Source: Clostridiales bacterium VE202-21
Lineage (GTDB): Bacteria > Bacillota > Clostridia > Lachnospirales > Lachnospiraceae
Reading direction: 5' to 3'
NCBI GenBank assembly: GCA_000509105.1
Contig: BAIF02000098.1
Span: 1-64,000, forward strand
Length of the DNA stretch: 64,000 nt
Both the position numbers and the translations under genes were made by a program. A model generated the notes under the pieces. That model worked only from the letters and a program-made list of their open reading frames with translations. It did not search any database and was not told the origin of the DNA. Shown piece by piece: positions 53,489 to 60,779 of this stretch (its first letter is position 1; each line of letters opens with the position of its first letter).

Positions 53489-53583
53489 TTATCGTTTTCC
53501 AGTCTTTATAAATTCAATCAATTCTTCAACGTCATTAAAATCATCATAATCACCATAGATTCCTTCACGGTGAATATTACCTT
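53489..53583 (-). pseudogene. C-terminal fragment of an unidentified protein
   Basis: About 31 codons, EGIYGDYDDFNDVEELIEFI then KTGKR and a stop, with an in-frame stop just upstream and no start. The acidic helical end resembles SMI1/KNR4-type or similar small proteins, but no reliable family can be named. Confidence 0.35.
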
Positions 53584-53595
53584 AACAAGCTGCAA

Positions 53596-54063
53596 TTACT
53601 GAACTCTGCCAATAGGAAAGAACATATAATTTTTACCGGTTTTAGGACAAGTAAAATCATGTACTGCCCCTGCCAATGGAAGCTCATTTTTAACCATATA
53701 CTGTATCATTTCAGAAAATATATCATAACCATCACATTCCACATATAAATACTCATAGCCAGGAATGTTCCATTTCGTCCACCCCTCTGGTGCAGCGGCG
53801 TCATCATCACATTCTACTCCCGCAAGATATACCCCTTTGGTATAATTCTCTTCCCAGGGTTTAAATGAATAGGTGAAATCAGACATAGCGCCCCAGATTC
53901 CCGCTATATTTCCTTGTTCATCTTTTTTTGCCAGATGCTGTATCTCACAAAATGCTCCATTCGCATCTTCCCATAATTTCTGTATAAAACCATCCCCATC
54001 TAACGTGGAGCCTTCTTTTCCGATCACAACAAATGATTCTTTTACACATTTTTTTACTTTCAT
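53596..54063 (-). CDS. GyrI-like small-molecule-binding domain protein
   Basis: 155 residues, start ATG 54063 after AGGAGAAG, overlapping the rarA stop by 4 bp. CVKESFVVIGKEGSTLDGDG and FYSFKPWEENYTKGV-like segments (here TYSFKPWEENYTKGVYLAGV), with WTKWNIPGYEYLYVECDGY, match the stand-alone AraC-effector-binding/GyrI-like fold. No DNA-binding domain. Such proteins bind or hydrolyse xenobiotics. AT-richer than rarA. Confidence 0.8.
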   Translation of the reverse strand: MKVKKCVKESFVVIGKEGSTLDGDGFIQKLWEDANGAFCEIQHLAKKDEQGNIAGIWGAMSDFTYSFKPWEENYTKGVYLAGVECDDDAAAPEGWTKWNIPGYEYLYVECDGYDIFSEMIQYMVKNELPLAGAVHDFTCPKTGKNYMFFPIGRVQ

Positions 54064-55394
54064 ACTTCTCCTGAGGGAGGCATATCCCCTTTCCATTTCT
54101 GGATCGCTTCGAATCTCTTTTTAACCTGCAGTTCTTCCCCTTGTTTGGTCGGATGATAATAGCGCCGGTCTCTCAAGGAATCCGGCATGCACTGCATGTG
54201 TGTCAGCTTTTCTTCCGTATCGTGTGCATATTCATATCCTTTTCCGTATTCCAGCTCCTTCATCAGGCGGGTAGGCGCATTGCGGATCTGCAGGGGAACC
54301 GGCTCGGCCCGCAGATTGCGGACATCCTTTTTGCAGTCTTCACATGCGGTATAGAGTGCGTTCGACTTTGGAGCAAAGGACAGATAAGTGACCGCGTGTG
54401 TGAGATGCACGTCGCATTCCGGCATACCCAGAAAATGACAGGCCTGATACGCAGCCACCGCGATCTGAAGGGCATGGCTGTCCGCCATACCGATGTCCTC
54501 GCTGGCAAACCGGATCAGGCGGCGGGCAATATAGAGGGGATTCTCCCCGCCCTCCAGCATTCTCAGCATCCAATAGATAGCCGCATCGGGATCACTGTTT
54601 CTCATGGATTTATGCAGAGCGGAGATCAGGTTATAATGTTCTTCTCCATTTTTATCATAGAGGAGCGATTTTTTGCTGATACACTGCTCCAACCCCTCAT
54701 TCGTTACCGTGATTCCGGCTGCGCTGATTTCTCCATTCAGCACCGCCATCTCCAGTGTGTTCAGGGCCGTTCTGGCGTCTCCATTTGCAAATGCAGCGAT
54801 GGCCTCAATCTGGGTAGGCGTAATATGTACATTCTGGCCGCCGAAACCGGACGGAGTTATTAGGGCATGGCCCAAAAGCTTCACCAGATCCTCTTCTTCC
54901 AGTGCTTTCAGTACAAATACGCGGCAGCGGGAGAGCAGAGCGGCATTGACTTCAAAGGATGGATTTTCTGTTGTGGCGCCAATGAGTATGATGCTGCCCT
55001 TCTCAACAAAAGGCAGAAATGCATCCTGCTGGGCTTTGTTAAAGCGGTGGATCTCGTCTACGAACAAAACGGTGCGTATCCCCATGCGACGGCTCTGCTC
55101 GGCCTGGTTCATGACTTCTTTGATTTCTTTAATTCCGCTGGTAACGGCGCTGAAATTAATAAAATCAGCTTTGGTCTGTCCGGCGATAATGCTGGCAAGA
55201 GTGGTCTTTCCAACACCGGGAGGGCCCCAGAATATCATAGAAGAGATCTGATCCCTTTCGATCAGCTGCCGGAGGACCTTACCCTTTCCGAGCAGATGCT
55301 CCTGCCCCACAAAATCTTTGAGTGTGTCCGGACGAAGGCGGCTGGCAAGAGGGGCCGTCTGCCTGCGGTCATCAAATAAATTCATTTGTTCCAT
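54060..55394 (-). CDS. rarA: Replication-associated recombination protein A
   Basis: 444 residues, AAA+ ATPase of the RarA/MgsA/WRNIP1 family. RPDTLKDFVGQEHLLGKGKV, Walker A GPPGVGKTTLASII, Walker B TVLFVDEIHRFNKAQQDAFL, sensor 1 ATTENPSFEVNAAL, and the conserved C-terminal tetramerisation part (EDIGMADSHALQIAVAAYQA; YGKGYEYAHDTEE). It acts at stalled forks. TAGGAGA precedes the ATG at 55394. Housekeeping gene, intact. Confidence 0.96.
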   Translation of the reverse strand: MEQMNLFDDRRQTAPLASRLRPDTLKDFVGQEHLLGKGKVLRQLIERDQISSMIFWGPPGVGKTTLASIIAGQTKADFINFSAVTSGIKEIKEVMNQAEQSRRMGIRTVLFVDEIHRFNKAQQDAFLPFVEKGSIILIGATTENPSFEVNAALLSRCRVFVLKALEEEDLVKLLGHALITPSGFGGQNVHITPTQIEAIAAFANGDARTALNTLEMAVLNGEISAAGITVTNEGLEQCISKKSLLYDKNGEEHYNLISALHKSMRNSDPDAAIYWMLRMLEGGENPLYIARRLIRFASEDIGMADSHALQIAVAAYQACHFLGMPECDVHLTHAVTYLSFAPKSNALYTACEDCKKDVRNLRAEPVPLQIRNAPTRLMKELEYGKGYEYAHDTEEKLTHMQCMPDSLRDRRYYHPTKQGEELQVKKRFEAIQKWKGDMPPSGEV

Positions 55395-55448
55395 AATGTT
55401 CATCTCCTATACTGCCATCCCGGTAGGGAAAATGTCAGGCAGATCTGT

Positions 55449-56042
55449 CTACATGTTGGTAAAAGGCAGGCTCTGCTGTTCGTATTCGGTGTCTTTTTTC
55501 AGGGGGCCGGGAACTTTTCTGAGAATCAGCTCCGTCTGGCTATCGTCAAACAGCCAGGCGTCCAGCTCCTGCCGGCCAAGGACCAGCGGCATCCGGTTGT
55601 GTACGCTCTTCATAGAATCATTGGCCTCAGTTGTCAGGATCACAAAGCGGGTTCCTTCCTCGTATTCCTTATAGAATCCGGCGAGATAGAAGATGCTGCT
55701 GTCCGGGTTACGAAATGTATATTTTTCTTTTTCGGAATTCCATTCATAAAACCCCGCTGCAGGTACGGCACATCTTCTGGTACGTACACTGTCTTTAAAT
55801 GTTCTTTTTTCCATAGCAGTCTCAGCCCGGGCATTGATGAGCAGGCTTTTACTGCCGAATCCGGGGAATCCCCAGGTAAACAGTTCCTCTGCAAATTCAT
55901 TGTGATGCCCGGTAATGACGGGGGCTGTATTGGACGGATAGATGTCTTTTTTCCCGGAAACAGACATTTTCCTGTCCAGATGACGGACAAGCTTTTCGAT
56001 CTCCCGGGCTGTCTCGTCGTCAATATAATAACGTCCGCACAT
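55449..56042 (-). CDS. SOS response-associated peptidase (SRAP, YedK/HMCES)
   Basis: 197 residues. Cys2 of MCGRYYIDD is the catalytic residue that crosslinks to abasic sites. The other conserved parts are NARAETAMEKRTFKDSVRTR, CAVPAAGFYEW and HNRMPLVL (His). It shields abasic sites in single-stranded DNA by a thiazolidine link. Next to rarA on the same strand, giving a small genome-maintenance group. Confidence 0.95.
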   Translation of the reverse strand: MCGRYYIDDETAREIEKLVRHLDRKMSVSGKKDIYPSNTAPVITGHHNEFAEELFTWGFPGFGSKSLLINARAETAMEKRTFKDSVRTRRCAVPAAGFYEWNSEKEKYTFRNPDSSIFYLAGFYKEYEEGTRFVILTTEANDSMKSVHNRMPLVLGRQELDAWLFDDSQTELILRKVPGPLKKDTEYEQQSLPFTNM

Positions 56043-56079
56043 GTCTAAAACTCCTTTCAGATGTTATACGATGTACTAG

Positions 56080-56801
56080 CTACCGCTTTCTGGTGGCAGT
56101 ATCCTGGAAGCAGAAATAATCGGGGCGGTGCCTGGACTGGGTAAACTCAAACATGATTCCGTCAGAATTAAATGTCTGGCCGCTGATGACTGCAAGGCAG
56201 TTATAATCGTTCAGTTCCAGATACTTTTCGTCAATTTCAGTGGCACGTTCCACGGTCATCTTTCTCTTACTGGTTACAATAGCCATTCCCACTTCGTTTT
56301 CGATATATTCATAAATGGATTTTTCGGCGATATCTTTTGTAAGCCAGGCACAAGGGATTTGAGAAACATATTGATATCCAGGATCAGCGCCTTGTCCTCC
56401 AGATACCGGACCCGCTGAATGTAATACAGCTCGCTGCCCGGCGCAAAGCCTGTGTTTGCTGACACCCGTGCATCAGCCGTAATTTCCGTGAACTGAATGA
56501 CCTTCGTGGAAGTCTTCCGGTGGTTTCTCTCTGCGGATTCCTTAAAACTTTCGATTCCGCCAAGTGTAAAATCAGCCTGATCGATCGGCTGATAGATTAC
56601 GCGGACTCCTTTCCCGTGCAGGGACTGTACATAGCCCTGTTCAGCCAGTTCCAGGACGGCACGCCGGATTGTGTTCCGGGAACTGCTGTATATGTTTACC
56701 ATTGTATTTTCCGAGGGCAGCAGATCCTGATAAGGGTACTCACCGCTTTCTATTTTTTGTTTCAGATCCTTGTAAATCGATTCAAATTTTGCTTTTGGCA
56801 T
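56080..56801 (-). pseudogene. treR: Trehalose operon repressor (GntR) with a frameshift
   Basis: The N-terminal GntR winged HTH (YKDLKQKIESGEYPYQDLLP, SSSRNTIRRAVLELAEQGYV) and the first half of the UTRA domain (GSELYYIQRVRYLEDKALIL) read from 56801. At about 56341-56345 the frame breaks after LKSLVPG; one extra C (GGCTT to GGCCTT) restores LTKDIAEKSIYEYIENEVGM and the rest of UTRA to a stop at 56080 (GQTFNSDGIMFEFTQSRHRP). The intact protein would be about 240 residues. TreR binds trehalose-6-phosphate. Its operators are visible at both its own promoter and treP. Confidence 0.87.
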
Positions 56802-56826
56802 GGTATATTTTCCTTTATATTAGCAT

Positions 56827-56876
56827 ACTTGTTTAAACATCTAGCTTTATTATAAATCATAGGACAGAGATGTCAA
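56827..56876 (-). promoter_or_regulatory. treR promoter with TreR-type operator
   Basis: Minus-strand -35 TTGACA (56876-56871), 16 nt, -10 TATAAT (56854-56849), followed by ACTTGTTTAAACATCT (56827-56842), matching 13 of 16 bases of the treP operator. An operator immediately downstream of the -10 implies autorepression. Confidence 0.8.
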
Positions 56877-56888
56877 GTCTTTGTGAGG

Positions 56889-57059
56889 GAAGGTTGGTGT
56901 TTACTATTTACGGGGCCGTGCACCACACTGCACGGCATCCGGGCCACTAAAGTGATGGGGCGGGCATCTGGCTTCTCGCCGCTGGCGACTTTAAATGAGC
57001 CAGATGCTGTTACTATGCACGGCTTATTGGCCGTGCATAGTAACGGTTGGTGTTTACCT
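56889..57059 (-). repeat. Intergenic hairpin repeat, full copy 3 (reversed)
   Basis: Read on the minus strand: a perfect 15-bp hairpin GTTACTATGCACGGC / GCCGTGCATAGTAAC (57009-57044), then GGCTCATTTAAAG, GCC..GCGAG and CCCATCACT, the same order as at 19095. Outer sequences GTTGGTGTTTAC occur as a direct repeat at both ends (56892 and 57047). It lies between treR and the asr operon and, with the decayed hairpin start at 57205, marks this junction as a repeat-rich insertion site. The AT-rich tail to 57264 holds a possible TAAAAT -10 for asrA. Confidence 0.6.
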
Positions 57060-57264
57060 GCGGAGAGAAAAATAGTAATGATAATTATATTTTATTATAT
57101 AATAATAATAAATAATTTTTTGTTATAGTAAATTAATGGTAAAATAAATAGGAATGTGATACCGGAGCTACTGATCAGACCAAACAGTAAAATTTCTAGA
57201 ACAAAACAGTTCAGGCAAGTCTAAATGGGAACTCTGGGACAACAATGAAAAGGAGGTTTTCAGA

Positions 57265-58299
57265 ATGGATTATGTACTTAATACCGCTCAGGCCGATGAG
57301 GTTCTGTGCGCACTCAAAAAGGACTACTGCGTTTATGCCCCGAAGCGTTTCCAAAAAGAAGGGCGTTTTTCGGATACCGACATTATCCGTTATGACCAGG
57401 TGGATTATTTCAGCGAGATTGTATGGGATGCAAAGTCAGATTATCCTGCAAAGGAGGTTATCAATCCAATCCAGGAGACAATTCTTTATTTTACGGAAGA
57501 TGAGTACCGTGAGAGTAAAGGACCTAAAAAACCAATTCTGATACTTGCCCGTCCCTGCGATATCAATGCACAGCACATTCAGGCAAAGATATTTGCTGGT
57601 AACGGAGGGTATGAGGATTTCTATTATCAGCGTGTCAGAGAGCGGATTAAGTTCGCCATGATGGAGTGTAATGGAGGAGACGATACATGTTTCTGTGTTT
57701 CAATGGGAACGAACCGGACGGATGACTACTCACTGGCTCTTAAATTTTCAAAAGAAGAGTTGAAGGTTCATGTGACAGATGAGAGTTTTCAGCCTTATTT
57801 TAAAGGGATGCCTGATACCAGGTATACACCGGTGTTCGTAGAGGAGAATGAGCTGAAGGTCAAGATTCCGGATCTGTCGGATAAAGAGGTACGTAAGGCG
57901 CTTAAGAAACACCCGATGTGGAAGGAATTCGATGGAAGATGCACATCCTGCGGCAGCTGTACAGTGGCATGTTCTACTTGTACCTGCTTTACGACACGGG
58001 ATATTCTCTATGGGGACAATCCGGAAGTGGGAGAGCGACGCAGAGTAACTGCATCCTGTCAGGTGGAAGGGTTCGACCAGATGGCTGGACAGAAAGAAAT
58101 GCGCAGTACTGCGGCGGACAGAATGCGTTTCAAGGTCTTACATAAATTTTATGATTATAAGGCGCGGTTTGGGGATTCCCATATGTGTGTGGGCTGCGGC
58201 CGCTGTACGCACCGTTGTCCGGAAATGATATCGATTAGTGCAACTGTTAACAAAATGAATCGTGCGGTTGAGGAGATAAAAGCCGGCATGGAACAGTAA
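57265..58299 (+). CDS. asrA: Anaerobic sulfite reductase subunit A
   Basis: 344 residues, iron-sulfur electron-transfer subunit. N-terminal region ILARPCDINAQHIQAKIFAG; first ferredoxin-like cluster from Cys226 (CTSCGSCTVACSTCTCF) and the second from Cys308 (CVGCGRCTHRCPEM). It passes electrons from the AsrB flavin to AsrC. AAAGGAGG lies before the ATG. First of three tightly spaced genes (13 bp to asrB, 18 bp to asrC). Confidence 0.95.
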   Translation: MDYVLNTAQADEVLCALKKDYCVYAPKRFQKEGRFSDTDIIRYDQVDYFSEIVWDAKSDYPAKEVINPIQETILYFTEDEYRESKGPKKPILILARPCDINAQHIQAKIFAGNGGYEDFYYQRVRERIKFAMMECNGGDDTCFCVSMGTNRTDDYSLALKFSKEELKVHVTDESFQPYFKGMPDTRYTPVFVEENELKVKIPDLSDKEVRKALKKHPMWKEFDGRCTSCGSCTVACSTCTCFTTRDILYGDNPEVGERRRVTASCQVEGFDQMAGQKEMRSTAADRMRFKVLHKFYDYKARFGDSHMCVGCGRCTHRCPEMISISATVNKMNRAVEEIKAGMEQ

Positions 58300-58312
58300 A
58301 GGAGGGACTGTT

Positions 58313-59104
58313 ATGATGAATCCTGTTATGCCAAAACCGTGTACAATTATGGATGTGCACAAGGAAAGTGAGCATGAGTGGACCTTCAGAGTCGCTTCTG
58401 ATGTCTGTCCGGCTCATGGTCAGTTTATGCAGTTGTCTATCCCAAAGATTGGTGAGGCTCCGATCTCAGTTTCGGCACAGGGAGAGGGATGGCTGGAGTT
58501 TACGATACGTTCAGTGGGGAAAGTGACAGACTGTATTTTTTCAAAGGAGCCGGGAGATGTACTGTTCTTACGCGGACCTTATGGCAAAGGATGGCCTGTC
58601 GATGAATTTGCCGGGAAACATATAGTCGTTATTACTGGGGGAACGGGCTTAGCACCAGTGCGTTCTATGCTCCGCAGTTTTGCAGAGAAGCCGGAATACG
58701 TTAAGAGCGTGCATCTTATTTCTGGCTTTAAGAATGAGGAAGGAATCATTTTCAGCGGGGATCTGGCGAAGTGGGAGGAGCAGTTTGTTACGACCTATGC
58801 GCTGGATACCGATAGGAAGGAAGGCTGGAGAACCGGCTTTGTAACAGAATTTGTAAAAGAGATCCCATTCGACGAATTTCAGGGAAACTATGCAGTGGTT
58901 GTAGTAGGTCCCCCTCCGATGATGAAATTCACCGGGCTTGAACTCATGAAATACGACGTAGACCCGGAGAAGGTCTGGATGAGTTTTGAGCGGAAGATGT
59001 CATGTGCCATAGGAAAATGCGGGCACTGCAGGATTGATGAGGTCTATGTCTGTACAGACGGACCTGTTTTTCCCTATACGGCAGCCCGTGACTTGGTGGA
59101 TTGA
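58313..59104 (+). CDS. asrB: Anaerobic sulfite reductase subunit B
   Basis: 263 residues, FAD- and NAD(P)H-binding subunit of the ferredoxin reductase superfamily. FAD region PISVSAQGEGWLEFTIRSVG, NAD motif VVITGGTGLAPVRSMLRSF, and a C-terminal 2Fe-2S-like cluster CAIGKCGHCRIDEVYVCTDG. It takes electrons from NADH for sulfite reduction. GGAGGGACTG precedes the ATG. Tight operon with asrA and asrC. Confidence 0.95.
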   Translation: MMNPVMPKPCTIMDVHKESEHEWTFRVASDVCPAHGQFMQLSIPKIGEAPISVSAQGEGWLEFTIRSVGKVTDCIFSKEPGDVLFLRGPYGKGWPVDEFAGKHIVVITGGTGLAPVRSMLRSFAEKPEYVKSVHLISGFKNEEGIIFSGDLAKWEEQFVTTYALDTDRKEGWRTGFVTEFVKEIPFDEFQGNYAVVVVGPPPMMKFTGLELMKYDVDPEKVWMSFERKMSCAIGKCGHCRIDEVYVCTDGPVFPYTAARDLVD

Positions 59105-59122
59105 GAAAGGAGTGTAACTGGT

Positions 59123-60190
59123 ATGAATCAGGATATTAATATTAAAAAACTGCGGATTAACTGCTTTCGCCAGTCCAAAGTCCCCGGACAGTTTATGCTG
59201 CAGATGAGGGTTCCGGGAGGTTTTATTGATTCCTCCTACCTTTCAGTGATTGAGCATATTGCGAAGACTTGGGGGGATGGGAACTTTCACTTTGGAACGA
59301 GGCAGACGTTTGACATAACCGGCATTCCTTATGAGAATGTTCCGGCCGTGAATGCTTATTTGGAAGACTATATCAAAGAGGTGGATGCAAAGCTTTGCCA
59401 GGTAGATATGGACACAGTATCGCATGAGCCTCAGGAATGGGATCCAAAGAGCGGATACCCGACAATCGGTGCACGGAATATTACGGCATGTATCGGAAAT
59501 TACCATTGTATCTGTGGAAACTGCAATACATATGAACTGGCGAGGAAGATAGAACCCATTATATTCCCTAGCCATTATCACATTAAGATTAATATTGCGG
59601 GATGCCCGAATGACTGTAATAAGGCACATTTGTGCGACTTTGGAATCATTGGGGTGGCGCGTATGGTTTATCACCCAGAACGCTGCATTGGCTGCGGCGC
59701 CTGTGCACGCACATGTGAAAAGGCATCTACCAGAGTGCTGAAACTCAATGAGGATACCGGAAAGATCGAGAAGGATGCCTGCTGCTGCATCGGTTGCGGC
59801 GAGTGCGTCAGAGCATGTCCAACCAGTGCATGGACCAGAGAGCCCACGAAGTATTACCGCGTAATCTTAGGCGGCAGGACAGGACGCCAGACTCCGCGTA
59901 CCGGCAAGATGTTCCTGAACTGGGCAACAGAGGATGTAGTCCTCTCAGTTCTTAGCAACTGGCAGAAGTTCTCCGCATGGGTTATGGACTATAAGCCGGA
60001 ATATCTTCATGGCGGCCATCTGATTGACCGTGCGGGTTATAAGAAGTTTAAAGAAATCATTCTGGACGGGGTGGAATTGAATCCACAGTGTCTTGTGGCA
60101 GAGGATATTTTCTGGGATGAGACAGAATACCGTTCGAACTTTAATGTGAAGCCTCTGGGCATGCATCAGACGGCAGGGCCGGCTGAGTAA
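59123..60190 (+). CDS. asrC: Anaerobic sulfite reductase subunit C (siroheme)
   Basis: 355 residues, catalytic subunit. Siroheme/4Fe-4S half-site pattern with CIGNYHCICGNCNTYELA and INIAGCPNDCNKAHLCDFG, then two ferredoxin motifs CIGCGACARTCEKAS and CIGCGECVRACPTSAW. It reduces sulfite to sulfide in six electrons. AAAGGAG precedes the ATG. The C-terminal 60 residues (WVMDYKPEYLHGGHLIDRAG) are normal. A long hairpin follows. Confidence 0.95.
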   Translation: MNQDINIKKLRINCFRQSKVPGQFMLQMRVPGGFIDSSYLSVIEHIAKTWGDGNFHFGTRQTFDITGIPYENVPAVNAYLEDYIKEVDAKLCQVDMDTVSHEPQEWDPKSGYPTIGARNITACIGNYHCICGNCNTYELARKIEPIIFPSHYHIKINIAGCPNDCNKAHLCDFGIIGVARMVYHPERCIGCGACARTCEKASTRVLKLNEDTGKIEKDACCCIGCGECVRACPTSAWTREPTKYYRVILGGRTGRQTPRTGKMFLNWATEDVVLSVLSNWQKFSAWVMDYKPEYLHGGHLIDRAGYKKFKEIILDGVELNPQCLVAEDIFWDETEYRSNFNVKPLGMHQTAGPAE

Positions 60191-60283
60191 AACTTTATGG
60201 ATGGGGGACGCGAATGGCGAGGTGAGCCCGGAACCTGGCGGAGCAATGTCTGCTGGTGAAATCTCCTGACACTTCGCGAAGAA

Positions 60284-60357
60284 GCTGTAGAAGAAAACGG
60301 AACGGAAAGGTAAGGCAAAATTCTGCCCTCCCTTCCCGTTCCGTTTTCTTCTACAGC
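60284..60357 (+). terminator. Long hairpin after asrC
   Basis: Perfect 22-bp arms at 60284-60305 and 60336-60357 (GCTGTAGAAGAAAACGGAAC... against its complement) with an inner loop that can pair further (GGCA/TGCC). No T-run follows. Strong stem of RNA-stabilising or terminating type at the end of the asr operon. Confidence 0.75.
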
Positions 60358-60469
60358 CTCTAACGCTTGCTTTATGGAGCCGCGCCGGGACAGATGGCCG
60401 TCGCAATATCCTGATTTAGGGGCAGATGGCTGTCCCTATTATATTGCGTCCTCAACCAGTGGCAGAATT

Positions 60470-60616
60470 TTACCAGAACCTCTCCATGTACTTTACAGCC
60501 TTCATCGGCTCCAGACCAAATTTGTCTGCCACCTTAGCTTTCGTTTCTTCCCTGGAAAATTTCATTTTATAGCAAAACTCTATCAAAATCTGTATTCCTT
60601 CTTCATGACCTTCCTG
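60470..60616 (-). pseudogene. C-terminal relic of an Rpn/PD-(D/E)XK-type nuclease
   Basis: Frame: GHEEGIQILIEFCYKMKFSR, EETKAKVADKFGLEPMKAVK, then YMERFW and a stop at 60470. The EEGIQ...C.......T...V..KF.L....A..YM...W pattern is the C-terminal tail of Rpn-family recombination-promoting nuclease/transposase-like proteins. No catalytic domain remains. Located between asr and tre genes; region 60358-60469 shows no other feature. Confidence 0.5.
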
Positions 60617-60641
60617 TCCATAGTTATTATAAAAAAAACGC

Positions 60642-60698
60642 TTGACTTGTTTAAACAAGTGTGATATAAAATGATTAAAGAAACTTGTTTGAACAAGT
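60642..60698 (+). promoter_or_regulatory. treP promoter with two TreR operators
   Basis: -35 TTGACT (60642-60647), 17 nt, -10 TATAAA (60665-60670). A perfect palindrome ACTTGTTTAAACAAGT (60645-60660) fills the spacer, and ACTTGTTTGAACAAGT (60683-60698) lies 13 nt past the -10. Centres are 38 bp apart, suited to cooperative binding of TreR dimers. A 14-16-base relative at treR supports the assignment. Confidence 0.88.
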
Positions 60699-60779
60699 TA
60701 GGCAGCGACAGGGCAGACAGTGAATAAACAGATATGTAAAAGCAAAATCTAACAGATGTTAAGATTAGGAGGAAGAGTA

